20,414 bases of DNA, from contig JAISRD010000119.1 of the NCBI GenBank assembly GCA_031273835.1, positions 1 through 20,414 of the forward strand. The letters are read 5' to 3'. Source of the DNA: Treponema sp. GTDB lineage: Bacteria; Spirochaetota; Spirochaetia; Treponematales; Breznakiellaceae. Positions 6,855 to 13,694 of this stretch are shown here, piece after piece. Within the stretch, counting starts at the first letter, position 1, and the number at the start of each line of letters is the position of its first letter. A program made the position numbers and the translations under genes. A model generated the notes under the pieces. It saw only the letters and a list, made by a program, of their open reading frames with translations. It ran no database searches and was not told the origin of the DNA.

Positions 6855-8303
6855 ATGACAAAGTTTTTACACGTTCCGGGCCGCGCCCTCCGCGCGGCCC
6901 TGGGGACGATCCTCGGGGCCTCCCTTCTGGCCCTGCCCCTTTCCTGCGAAATGCCGGGCTTCGGGGACCCTGTCTCATATTCCCTGGGGAATGGGAACAA
7001 CGACGACGACGACGACGGCGGTTATGACTACGATTCCCTCTTCGGCAGCGGCGGCGACCCCGGGGTCCTCGTCGTGCGGGGCACGGAACCGGGGGTAACC
7101 TACGACTGGGCGGTGGCCAGGGCCGCCGCCCCCGCGGATTGGGCGGCCTGGCAGACCGCCGTTTCCTCCAAGAACACGTTTCTCGAAGGGCAGGTAATAG
7201 CCCCGGGCGCCGAATTTGAGGATGAACTGCTGAGCCGGGGCATGCCCTTTATCGGCACGGGGAACTTCCTGGTTACCCTCACGGAATGGGAAACCCTGGA
7301 TGCCTCGGCGGACCTTACGGTAAAGGAGGTCTGGTACTGGGAAAACGTCCGCTTTACCGACGGGAACGCCACGGTGGAGATCTCCGGGGCGGAGGGCCGG
7401 AACCGGGACCTCCTGGGGGGTGCGGTAAGCTTTAGGCAGGCGCTGCAGGCAATAAACGAAGGGTCCTCCCCGGCTAGTACTGTTTTCAACCTGACCCCCG
7501 AACCCGAAACCATTGGGACGACCTTTGACACCGGCATCCTGACCATAAACAAATCCGGCTTCTCCTTTACCCTGGAGGGCCACGGTAAAAGAGTTACCAT
7601 GGGAAGGTCGGGCACCCTGTTGACCCTGACAGCCGGCGCACTGACCCTGCGGGACATCACCCTGCACGGTTCCTCCAGCAGCACCATGCCGCTTGTTACG
7701 ATAAACGGCGGGACTCTGTATCTGTCCCGGGGCTCGGTCATTATGGGATGCGCCGGCAGCAACAGCAACTTCGCGGTAACGATAAACACCGGGAGCCTTA
7801 ACTGCAGCGGCGGGGAGATTAGCTTCAACGCCGGATACGGGGTAAGGCTGATGGGGGGAACCTTCACGTTATCCAGCGGGGCCGTCAGGAACAATGCAAA
7901 CGCCGGTGTGTATCAGACTACCGGGAACTTTTACATGGACGGCGGGGAAATCCGTAACAACGCCGGCAGCGGTGTGTATATGGCTGGCGGGGCCTTTACC
8001 ATGAGCGGCGGGGTAATCAGCGGCAACAAAACCAGCTCCAACGGCGGCGGGGTGGCTGCCGGCAGCGGCTTTACCATGAGCGGCGGGGAAATCCGTAACA
8101 ACACCGCCGCAAAGGGCGGCGGGGTATACACGTCGGCTTCCGTTTTGCAATTAGGTCTGCAGGCCTCCATCACGGGGAACCACGCCACCGATTCCGCAAA
8201 CCCATACGGGGGGGTGTTTTTTGCCAGCCCCAGCGGCTCAAAGCCCCAGCACCTGGATGCGGTGGTAACCGGCAACACCCCCCAGGACCACAACTGGCCT
8301 TAA
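6855..8303 (+). CDS. Beta-helix lipoprotein A2
   Basis: 482 residues, clear paralogue of A1. AAGGAG at about 6840-6845 precedes the start. The signal peptide is of normal length with lipobox PLSC (Cys 31), followed by an acidic linker with a run of six Asp (56-62 region). The shared domain contains YDWAVARAAAPADW, WYWENVRFTDGNA and GRNRDLLGGAVSFRQALQAI. The rest is a beta-helix with about ten rungs; several are near copies of GGAFTMSGGVISGN, GSGVYM and KGGGVYTS. It ends HNWP, matching EHNW near the end of A1. It has no low-complexity loop, unlike A1. It is probably anchored in a membrane by lipid and exposed outside the cytoplasm. It is co-directional with A1 with a 37-bp gap, so it arose by tandem duplication. 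Confidence 0.85.
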   Translation: MTKFLHVPGRALRAALGTILGASLLALPLSCEMPGFGDPVSYSLGNGNNDDDDDGGYDYDSLFGSGGDPGVLVVRGTEPGVTYDWAVARAAAPADWAAWQTAVSSKNTFLEGQVIAPGAEFEDELLSRGMPFIGTGNFLVTLTEWETLDASADLTVKEVWYWENVRFTDGNATVEISGAEGRNRDLLGGAVSFRQALQAINEGSSPASTVFNLTPEPETIGTTFDTGILTINKSGFSFTLEGHGKRVTMGRSGTLLTLTAGALTLRDITLHGSSSSTMPLVTINGGTLYLSRGSVIMGCAGSNSNFAVTINTGSLNCSGGEISFNAGYGVRLMGGTFTLSSGAVRNNANAGVYQTTGNFYMDGGEIRNNAGSGVYMAGGAFTMSGGVISGNKTSSNGGGVAAGSGFTMSGGEIRNNTAAKGGGVYTSASVLQLGLQASITGNHATDSANPYGGVFFASPSGSKPQHLDAVVTGNTPQDHNWP

Positions 8304-8509
8304 CTAAAGGCCGGAAGGAAGGGCTGCAGATGATAAGCGCCAGGGGCACAGGGTTTCACGGAGTTTTTAGTTTCATATCCCTTCGTAGTACGGACCCCGT
8401 CTGTGGCGCTTTGCTTTTTGACCGCGGGCCCCGCGGCCGGGCAATCGGACGAATGCACCCTGTAGTCCCTGTCCTCCGCGTGGTCCGTGGTTTTTCATCA
8501 GGTTTTCCT

Positions 8510-8574
8510 AACCGCGGGTCCGTTCTGCCCTATCCACTGCCTACTTTGGTCTCGACGGATCCGCGGTTTTTTTT
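8510..8574. repeat. Inverted-repeat element 1, terminator-like
   Basis: AACCGCGGGTCCGT (8510-8523) and ACGGATCCGCGGTT (8555-8568) pair over 14 bp with one mismatch, around a 31-nt loop, and are followed by an eight-T run (8567-8574). It could end transcription of the A1-A2 unit on the plus strand. Confidence 0.75.
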
Positions 8575-8587
8575 AATAAAGATATTT

Positions 8588-8665
8588 AACCATCGGGGGC
8601 GCGAAGGCGCGCAAAGGGTTTCATCGTTTTTTTCCTGTTTGTTTTCCCCAGTGTCCCCGGTGGTT
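8588..8665. repeat. Inverted-repeat element 2
   Basis: The left end AACCATCGGGGGCGC (from 8588) pairs with GTGTCCCCGGTGGTT (8651-8665) at 12 of 15 positions. The flanks are TTTTTAATAAAGATATTT on the left and TTTTTTAATAAATAAATTT on the right. Confidence 0.7.
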
Positions 8666-8683
8666 TTTTTAATAAATAAATTT

Positions 8684-8783
8684 AACCACGGAGGGCGCAA
8701 GGTTCCACGGTTCTTTTATCCGGATCGCCGGCAGAAACATTCCTGTTACCTGAAGATCCTGGAACGGCGTGTCCTTCGTGGTT
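8684..8783. repeat. Inverted-repeat element 3
   Basis: The left end AACCACGGAGGGCGC (from 8684) pairs with GTGTCCTTCGTGGTT (8769-8783) at 12 of 15 positions. It is the copy closest to the AACCACGAAGG consensus and is followed by a T run. Confidence 0.7.
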
Positions 8784-8834
8784 TTTTTCATGTCCCTTCG
8801 TGGTTCCTATGCTTCCTTACATACGGCGGTTTGT

Positions 8835-9380
8835 ATGAAGCGATCTAAACCCTTCGCGGCTTATCTGGGCAGGGCTTATTTCAGGGTAAAAGCTAAAGCC
8901 GCACAGGTAAAAGCCCTGACCCTTGCGGGAAAAGCCCTCGCTTCCATGACAAAATCCAGAGCCTCCATGGTAGAAGCCAGCGCTTCCGTGGTGGATGCCC
9001 TTTCTTCCATGATAGAGACGTTCACCCCCATGGCGGGGGCTCCAGCCTCCGTAACAGGGGCTTTAGCCCCCATGACAGGGGCTTTAGCCTCCGTAACAGG
9101 GGCTTTAGCCCCCGTAACAGGGGCTTTAGCCTCCGTAACAGGGGCTTTAGCCCCCATGACAGGGGCTTTAGCCCCCGTAACAGGGGCTTTAGCCCCCGTA
9201 ACAGGGGCTTTAGCCCCCATGGCAGGGGCTAAAGCCTCCGCGGCAAAAACTTTAGCCTCCGTGGCGGAAGCCCGGGCATCGGTGCTAAAAGCCCAGGCTT
9301 CTATGGTAAAGGCCAAGGCTTTTGCGGTAAAAGCCCTGGCCTCCATGGTAAAAGCCAAGGCTTTAGCGGCAAGGGCTTAA
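8835..9380 (+). CDS. Possible alanine-rich heptad-repeat protein
   Basis: An open frame of 181 residues reads MKRSKPFAAYLGRAYFRVKAKAAQ and then about 23 seven-residue repeats: V-K-A-L-A-S-M at the edges and T-G-A-L-A-P-V in the centre. The edge repeats would form amphipathic helix (V and L at a/d spacing); the central ones contain Gly and Pro. The start at 8835 has only a weak GGCGG upstream, and a longer frame from 8769 begins inside a repeat element. The reverse strand is open over nearly the same span (9358-8876). Because the unit is 21 bp, openness in both directions is expected and is no proof of coding. Intact frame and conservative changes in the diverged edge units are mild support. 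Product location and function unknown. Confidence 0.35.
   Translation: MKRSKPFAAYLGRAYFRVKAKAAQVKALTLAGKALASMTKSRASMVEASASVVDALSSMIETFTPMAGAPASVTGALAPMTGALASVTGALAPVTGALASVTGALAPMTGALAPVTGALAPVTGALAPMAGAKASAAKTLASVAEARASVLKAQASMVKAKAFAVKALASMVKAKALAARA
8886..9380. repeat. 21-bp tandem repeat array with internal palindrome (about 23.5 units)
   Basis: Counting from 8886, 23 full units of exactly 21 bp run to 9368, with a partial unit to 9380. Eight central units (9054-9221) are nearly identical, of the form acaggggctttagccccca/gt with small changes in the last bases. Each holds the hairpin GGGGC-TTTA-GCCCC. Units diverge towards both ends, the pattern expected when the centre is kept alike by unequal exchange or slippage. 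Confidence 0.9.
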
Positions 9381-9459
9381 ATTTTTGGGTAAAAGGGCTT
9401 TTCCGGAACCGTTGGTTTTTAGGGGGGCCTTAAAAATTTATAGCTTAGGGGAGTGGAAT

Positions 9460-10170
9460 ATGACAGACTATATTCCGAAAAAAGATGCGGATTTCGACAT
9501 CTGGTTCAAAAACCTGGTCCAGTATGTGAATCAAAAGTGTATCGCGGTTCCGCCGGCCACAGAGCCTGAGTGGGACCACATCCCGGCGAGCCGGCGGAAC
9601 GAGCTTAACAACTCCTACGCCGACTGGTATACCGCCTATGTGATAACCTTGAAGCCCCATACCCCGCCGGAAACGGAGGCCAAAAACGAGGCCCGGGACG
9701 ACTCCGAAGCGGAGATCCGGCCTTTCGTGAACCAGTACCTCCGTTTTCCCCCGGTTACCAACGTGGACCGTACCGCCATGGGCATACACAACCGGGACCC
9801 CCACCCCACCCCCGTGCCCAAACCAACGGCCCAGGTGGAGGCGGACCTTACCTTCCCCGGCATACACCTGGTGGAACTTAAAAAGATACGCCCCATCGCC
9901 TCGGGCGCCCCCCCGGACCCCCGCAGCGACTACGGGGTCCGTATCTACTACGGGATCCTCGACGGCTCAGGCAGGGAGCGCATCACCGCCCCGCCGCTTA
10001 CCGGCGACGATCTGCCCCATTCGGTCTTTACCCGCCGGAAAAAGTACCGCTTCGACTTCGACGGCAGCTCGGGCAAAACCGTGTACCTCTGCATGAGGTA
10101 CGAAAACGACAAGGGCGGCGAAGAAGGCGAAGGCCCCTTCGGGCCGATCCTAAGCGCGGTTATCCCCTAG
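9460..10170 (+). CDS. Unknown family B, long form (B1)
   Basis: 236 residues. The start at 9460 has GGGGAG upstream and gives MTDYIPKKDADFDIWFKNLV. The N-terminal half (1-115) is helical with W/F-rich motifs: DADFDIWF, WDHIPASRRNELN, DWYTAYVITL, and an Ala/Glu-rich helix ending RPFVNQYLRFPPVTNVDR. The C-terminal half (about 120-236) looks like a fibronectin-type-III-like beta domain (VELKKIRPIAS, YGVRIYYGILDG, KKYRFDFDGSSGKTVYLCMRYENDKG, GPFGPILSAVIP). I recall similar two-part proteins of unknown function in other gut bacteria. No signal peptide or membrane segment. B2 (12374) is a paralogue of the N-terminal half only. It is followed closely by C1. Confidence 0.8.
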   Translation: MTDYIPKKDADFDIWFKNLVQYVNQKCIAVPPATEPEWDHIPASRRNELNNSYADWYTAYVITLKPHTPPETEAKNEARDDSEAEIRPFVNQYLRFPPVTNVDRTAMGIHNRDPHPTPVPKPTAQVEADLTFPGIHLVELKKIRPIASGAPPDPRSDYGVRIYYGILDGSGRERITAPPLTGDDLPHSVFTRRKKYRFDFDGSSGKTVYLCMRYENDKGGEEGEGPFGPILSAVIP

Positions 10171-10204
10171 GAAGAACCCTATTCAAAATAAGGAGGAAAA
10201 TAAA

Positions 10205-10942
10205 ATGCAAGAGCGACGGACAGAAGGAAAAGCGGGGGATCTGCAAAACCGGCCCTACCGCTTTGTAAGGCAGCTTAACTGGGGGAACGGGATTCTCTTT
10301 ATCGCCGGCAAAAACGCCGGCATAGAGTACCTCGTGACCCGCTACTTTGGGGAAAACCGCCGTATGGTGGATTTTCTTAACAAAAACCTGGAACGCAGGT
10401 ACTTTACCGTCTGCTTCGACACCCTCATGGCCTACGACGCACGGATCAGAAGCGGCAGCATCTACGAACTGCACTACCCGCCCCCCCTCACCGCGGCCTA
10501 TAAACCCTTTACCAGGGAACGCTGGGTCCGCCCCTTCAGGGAGGACCCAGCCCTGGTGGACATCATGCTGATGGAGTACCTCAAAAAGATAGACGAAATG
10601 AAATTCCATGTGTCCCAATGGAGAGTACAACTGGACAGGTGGTTCCAAAAGAACGTTACGGACCTGCAGGAACTGGTAAGCGACCTGCACGAGGACTGGC
10701 TGCCCAAGGGCGCCCGCGAAAGCACCCCCTCCGAAAACGGACTGTCCAAGGGCCTCCGGCCCGAAGACTGGATGCCCAAGGACGCCCGGCCCGAAAGCGG
10801 CCGCCTCGGAAACGGCCGCCCCGAAAGCGCCCGCCCCGAAAACGCCTCGCCCGAAAGCGCCCGGCCCGAAAGCGCCCGGCCCGGAAACGCCTCGCCCGCG
10901 GGTAAACCAAAAGAGGAAGCCCGGATCAGAACCGGAGCATAG
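10205..10942 (+). CDS. Unknown family C with pentapeptide-repeat tail (C1)
   Basis: 245 residues, preceded by a strong AGGAGG (10191-10196). The conserved core (about 15-175) begins FVRQLNWGNGILFIAGKNAGIEYLV, then MVDFLNKNLERRYFTVCFDTLMAYDARI, and ends in a long charged helix with LVDIMLMEYLKKIDEM and QLDRWFQ. C2 (13200) aligns with this whole core. The tail from about 180 is low complexity; residues 196-230 are seven copies of a pentapeptide (PESAR, PENAS, PGNAS), from a 15-bp DNA repeat at 10790-10894. No signal peptide, so probably cytoplasmic. I do not recognise the family. It lies between B1 and lipoprotein A3, with short gaps, so one transcript is likely. Confidence 0.8.
   Translation: MQERRTEGKAGDLQNRPYRFVRQLNWGNGILFIAGKNAGIEYLVTRYFGENRRMVDFLNKNLERRYFTVCFDTLMAYDARIRSGSIYELHYPPPLTAAYKPFTRERWVRPFREDPALVDIMLMEYLKKIDEMKFHVSQWRVQLDRWFQKNVTDLQELVSDLHEDWLPKGARESTPSENGLSKGLRPEDWMPKDARPESGRLGNGRPESARPENASPESARPESARPGNASPAGKPKEEARIRTGA
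10790..10894 (+). repeat. 15-bp tandem repeat, seven units, in the C1 tail
   Basis: Seven units of 15 bp based on cccgaaagcgcccgg, in codon phase, encode PESAR-type pentapeptides. Units five and six are identical; the others differ by a few bases. Likely variable in copy number between strains. Confidence 0.85.
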
Positions 10943-10957
10943 CAAATGGAGGACGAA

Positions 10958-12346
10958 ATGATGAAATGCGGAGGCCGGACTGCGGCGCTTTTTATACTCT
11001 GCGCCGGTATGGTGGGGGGTTGTGTCTCCGGGCCCGGGGCCGTGAGGAGTGTCCTGACCAAAATAGACGATGCCAGGGAGGGGGACCACGACAGCCCCGA
11101 AAAGGCCTTTCAGGTTGAATTTTCCGGGGGAACCGAAACTTCCGGCCCCATAGTCCTGCGGACCGGGGAAAACAGCCCGGCCTTCGTTACCCTCGACGGC
11201 AGGGGCGGCACCCTCAAGCTCAGGGGGCTGGGGAGCCTGCTTACCGTGGGGCCCGGCCTTACCCTGGAACTGCGCAACATCACCTTAAGGGGCCGCGAAA
11301 AAAATACCGCCAGCCTCGTCAGGGTGATGGAGGGGGGCCGCCTTATCCTGGGCCGCGGGGCCCTTATCACGGGGAACGAAACCTCTTCCTCGGGGGGCGG
11401 GGTCTACGTCGCCGGGGGCTCCCTCATCCTGGAGGGGGGGGAGATCCGGGAGAACCGGGTTGTCGGAACCCGGGCCGGCGGCGGCGGTGTCTACGGGGAG
11501 GGGAGCGGTGCGGCCCTTATCCTCCGGAACGGCGCCATATCGGACAACGGGGTCAGCGCGGTCCGGGGCGGCGGCGGCGGGGTGTACCTCATCGGCAACG
11601 GCGTGGAATTCACCATGACCGGCGGGGAAATACGGGGCAACAGCGTTTCCGTTACCGGCCCCGTCGTGTCGGGGGGCGGGGTTCACCTCGTGGGAAACGG
11701 GGCCCGCTTTGTCATGAGATCCGGGGTGATACGGGATAACCGCATCGCCTCTTCCGCCTCCGCTTCCGGGGGCGGGGTCTACCTGGGCCTCGGGGACTTC
11801 ATCATGACCGGCGGAAGGATCTCCGGTAACGGCCTGTGGTTCTCCGCGGCCTCCGTAGCGGGCGGGGGGGTCCACGTCAACAACGGGAACTTTACCCTCT
11901 CCGGGGGCTATCTGGTGGACAACACCGCTTCCAAGGGAGGCGGGGTCTATATAACCAACGGAGCCTTTACCTCCGAAGCCCCCGCCGAACAGCGGGCCCG
12001 GGGAGCCTCCCGGCAGGACGCCGGAGGAGACGGCGCTGAAAACAGCGTCGCCGGAAGGGGCGCCGAAAGAAGCGCCGGTCCGGAGGGCGCCGGAAACGGC
12101 GAAAAACTTGCGATAAAAAACGGCAGCTTAGTCTTAAGCGGCGGGGAAATCACCGGTAATAACGCTTCCATCGGAGGCGGGGTCTACCTGGAAAGGGGGC
12201 TCTTTATCATGAACGCCGGCCGAATCAGGTCCAACACCGCGCTCCTTTCCGGCGGCGGGGTCCACGCGGAAAGGGGAACCTTTACCCGCCTCGGCGGGGA
12301 CCTGGGCGGCAACGCCGGCAAAAACGGCCCCGATCTATACCCCTAA
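10958..12346 (+). CDS. Beta-helix lipoprotein A3
   Basis: 462 residues from 10958; GGAGG at 10948-10952 sits inside the longer open frame, which makes the ATGATG at 10958/10961 the likely start. Lipobox MVGGC puts the acylated Cys at 22. A short linker leads to a beta-helix that fills nearly the whole protein, with rungs such as SSGGGVYVAGGSLILEGGEIREN, GGGVYLIGNGVEFTMTGGEIRGN and KGGGVYITNGAF in shorter related forms. It lacks the N-terminal domain of A1 and A2. A Gly/Ala/Arg/Glu-rich hydrophilic loop (about 340-385) interrupts two rungs, in a position like the loop of A1. A G8 tract lies at 11434-11441. Probably surface-exposed; role in adhesion or display is inferred. Confidence 0.85.
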   Translation: MMKCGGRTAALFILCAGMVGGCVSGPGAVRSVLTKIDDAREGDHDSPEKAFQVEFSGGTETSGPIVLRTGENSPAFVTLDGRGGTLKLRGLGSLLTVGPGLTLELRNITLRGREKNTASLVRVMEGGRLILGRGALITGNETSSSGGGVYVAGGSLILEGGEIRENRVVGTRAGGGGVYGEGSGAALILRNGAISDNGVSAVRGGGGGVYLIGNGVEFTMTGGEIRGNSVSVTGPVVSGGGVHLVGNGARFVMRSGVIRDNRIASSASASGGGVYLGLGDFIMTGGRISGNGLWFSAASVAGGGVHVNNGNFTLSGGYLVDNTASKGGGVYITNGAFTSEAPAEQRARGASRQDAGGDGAENSVAGRGAERSAGPEGAGNGEKLAIKNGSLVLSGGEITGNNASIGGGVYLERGLFIMNAGRIRSNTALLSGGGVHAERGTFTRLGGDLGGNAGKNGPDLYP

Positions 12347-12373
12347 CAGGCAGGAAAAATAAGGAGGAACGCT

Positions 12374-12799
12374 ATGGCGTATGTGGATAATCCGGCGGAG
12401 GACGCGGATTTTGATCTTTGGTTTGAGCACCTTGTCAGGCAGGTAATGGAAAAGACCAGCGGGAAGAGGCCGACCTGGCCCCATGTCCCGCAGAACGCGG
12501 TAACCGATCTGCTGAACGCCTTTGCGGTTTGGCACACCGCCTACGAAAAAACCCTGGGGCCCGCCGCGGGGGTGGACTTAAAGGCGAAGAACGCCGCCCG
12601 CAGGGCCGCGGAGCGGATAATACCCCTGTGGCACCGGGGCCCCCGCTGGCTGCGTATACGCAGGCAGGACCCCGTCCCGGCCCGCAGCGGCGGCATCCTT
12701 CCCGGGGGCTTTCTGGAAGAGGGCTGGTTCCGGGAGGGGGAAATCGACTTCCCCGCGGTGGAGCTGCTTGATGATCTCACCAATGCGGTTATCGGATGA
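12374..12799 (+). CDS. Unknown family B, short form (B2)
   Basis: 141 residues with a strong AGGAGG upstream. EDADFDLWFEHLVRQVMEK, WPHVPQNAVTDLLNAFAVWHTAYEKTLGP and the following KAKNAARRAAERIIPLW match the same motifs, in the same order, in the N-terminal half of B1. The fibronectin-like half of B1 is missing and is replaced by a short Pro/Arg/Gly-rich stretch and an acidic end. No signal peptide. Its stop overlaps the start of the STAS gene (ATGA), so the two are probably translated together and may act together. Function unknown. Confidence 0.8.
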   Translation: MAYVDNPAEDADFDLWFEHLVRQVMEKTSGKRPTWPHVPQNAVTDLLNAFAVWHTAYEKTLGPAAGVDLKAKNAARRAAERIIPLWHRGPRWLRIRRQDPVPARSGGILPGGFLEEGWFREGEIDFPAVELLDDLTNAVIG

Positions 12800-13161
12800 C
12801 GGCGGGGCGGGAGATGATTAAAACCGAACGGGACGGGGATTGCACGGTTATATCCTTTGAAGTGGACAGCATTAACGCTTCCAACATGGCGGAATTTATG
12901 CGCCGTATCCGGCCCCTTATACAGCCGGGGGCAAAACTCTTTTTCGACCTTGAATGCCTTAAGCGCCTTGACATATCCGGGCTGGGGGCTTTTTTATCGA
13001 TTTTGAAGGATCTCAAAGAACTGGGGGGCGGTATGATCGCCTACAACCAGGGGAGTTCGGTGAAAACCCTGTTTGACATGGTAGACGCGGGACAGGTGAT
13101 CCCGATCTTTTCCAGCCGCACCGAGGCTAAACAGAATCTGCTGGGGTCCGCGCCGCTCTGA
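12796..13161 (+). CDS. STAS-domain protein (anti-sigma-factor-antagonist type)
   Basis: 121 residues, a single STAS domain. Seen: CTVISFEVDSINASNMAEFMRRI (strand and helix one), KLFFDLECLKRLDISGLGAFLSILKDL with the phospho-acceptor motif D-I-S-G-L-G (Ser 61), then GGMIAYNQGSSVKTLFDMVDAGQVIPIF. In SpoIIAA-type proteins this Ser is phosphorylated by an HPK-like kinase to switch partner binding. Start 12796 overlaps the B2 stop; 12814 is a possible alternative start. No kinase or phosphatase partner is seen in the window. It may control, or be a scaffold for, the B and C proteins; this is inference. Confidence 0.88.
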   Translation: MTAGREMIKTERDGDCTVISFEVDSINASNMAEFMRRIRPLIQPGAKLFFDLECLKRLDISGLGAFLSILKDLKELGGGMIAYNQGSSVKTLFDMVDAGQVIPIFSSRTEAKQNLLGSAPL

Positions 13162-13199
13162 GGCGGCGGCAGTCAGGCAGCAATCAGGATGGAAGAATT

Positions 13200-13694
13200 A
13201 TGACCGATGAAACCGATGAAACCAATGAAAGCGCCGACGACGACGAAACCGCGGAAGCGGGGGGCGGCCGCCTTATCAAGAAACTGCTCTGGCGGGGCGC
13301 AACTCTGTACATAAAGGGCAGGAATAGCGGGATATACGCCATCACAGCCGTTTACCGGGGTAAAACCTGCGATATTGTTGATTTCCTTAACAATTCCCTG
13401 CGGGCGGAATATTTTAACGCCTACAACCTGCTCCTCATAAAATACGGCTGTAGAATACCCTCCGAAAACATCTTTGACGAAAAGCTTCCCGATCTTTTCC
13501 CCGATCCTTCCTCCATCTGCGTTATTAAAAACCCCTCCGCCTATGAACTTTATCCCACCGACGCCGCCGTGGTGGAAGTGCTTCTGGACGTGTATAACGA
13601 AAATTTGGAGGGCGCTAAACGGCGGATCAGAGACTACGACGCGGAACTGGAAGCCTGGTATAAATTCACGACCGGCACGGATGAATTTAATTAA
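13200..13694 (+). CDS. Unknown family C, short form (C2)
   Basis: 164 residues. A Thr/Asp/Glu-rich start (about 1-22) precedes the core LIKKLLWRGATLYIKGRNSGIYAITAVYRG in which LxWxxxxLxIxGxNxGI matches C1. IVDFLNNSLRAEYFNAYNLLLIKYGCRI aligns with the second C1 motif. It ends in a charged helix (VVEVLLDVYNENLEGAKRRI, AELEAWYKF), again as in C1, but lacks the pentapeptide tail. No signal peptide or membrane span. It closes the cassette; its stop overlaps the stop of the opposite-strand gene. Function unknown. Confidence 0.8.
   Translation: MTDETDETNESADDDETAEAGGGRLIKKLLWRGATLYIKGRNSGIYAITAVYRGKTCDIVDFLNNSLRAEYFNAYNLLLIKYGCRIPSENIFDEKLPDLFPDPSSICVIKNPSAYELYPTDAAVVEVLLDVYNENLEGAKRRIRDYDAELEAWYKFTTGTDEFN

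Larger units (their letters stand above)
8304..8834. other. Non-coding stretch made of dispersed repeat elements
   Basis: No believable gene. Open frames here translate to phrases such as FNHRGREGAQR and FNHGGRK, which I recognise as typical readings of AACCACGAAGG-type repeats rather than protein. Three inverted-repeat elements (8510-8568, 8588-8665, 8684-8783) sit end to end, separated by nearly identical AT-rich spacers. A further half element (ccttcgtggtt) lies at 8794-8806. A CCGCGG-GCC-CCGCGG hairpin is at 8422-8436. Confidence 0.7.

Noticed and set aside
8330..8848. Open frame of 172 codons on the plus strand
   Set aside because: It runs through the inverted-repeat elements and translates to phrases typical of those repeats; no ribosome binding site.
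8876..9358. Reverse-strand alanine-rich repeat frame
   Set aside because: Openness follows from the 21-bp unit; no start signal was found. Kept only as an alternative to the forward frame.
8886..9380. CRISPR array
   Set aside because: The 21-bp repeats are directly adjacent with no unique spacers, and no cas genes are present.
10160..11089. 309-codon minus-strand frame opposite C1
   Set aside because: Its repeats (GPGAFG-type) are the reverse reading of the C1 pentapeptide DNA repeat.
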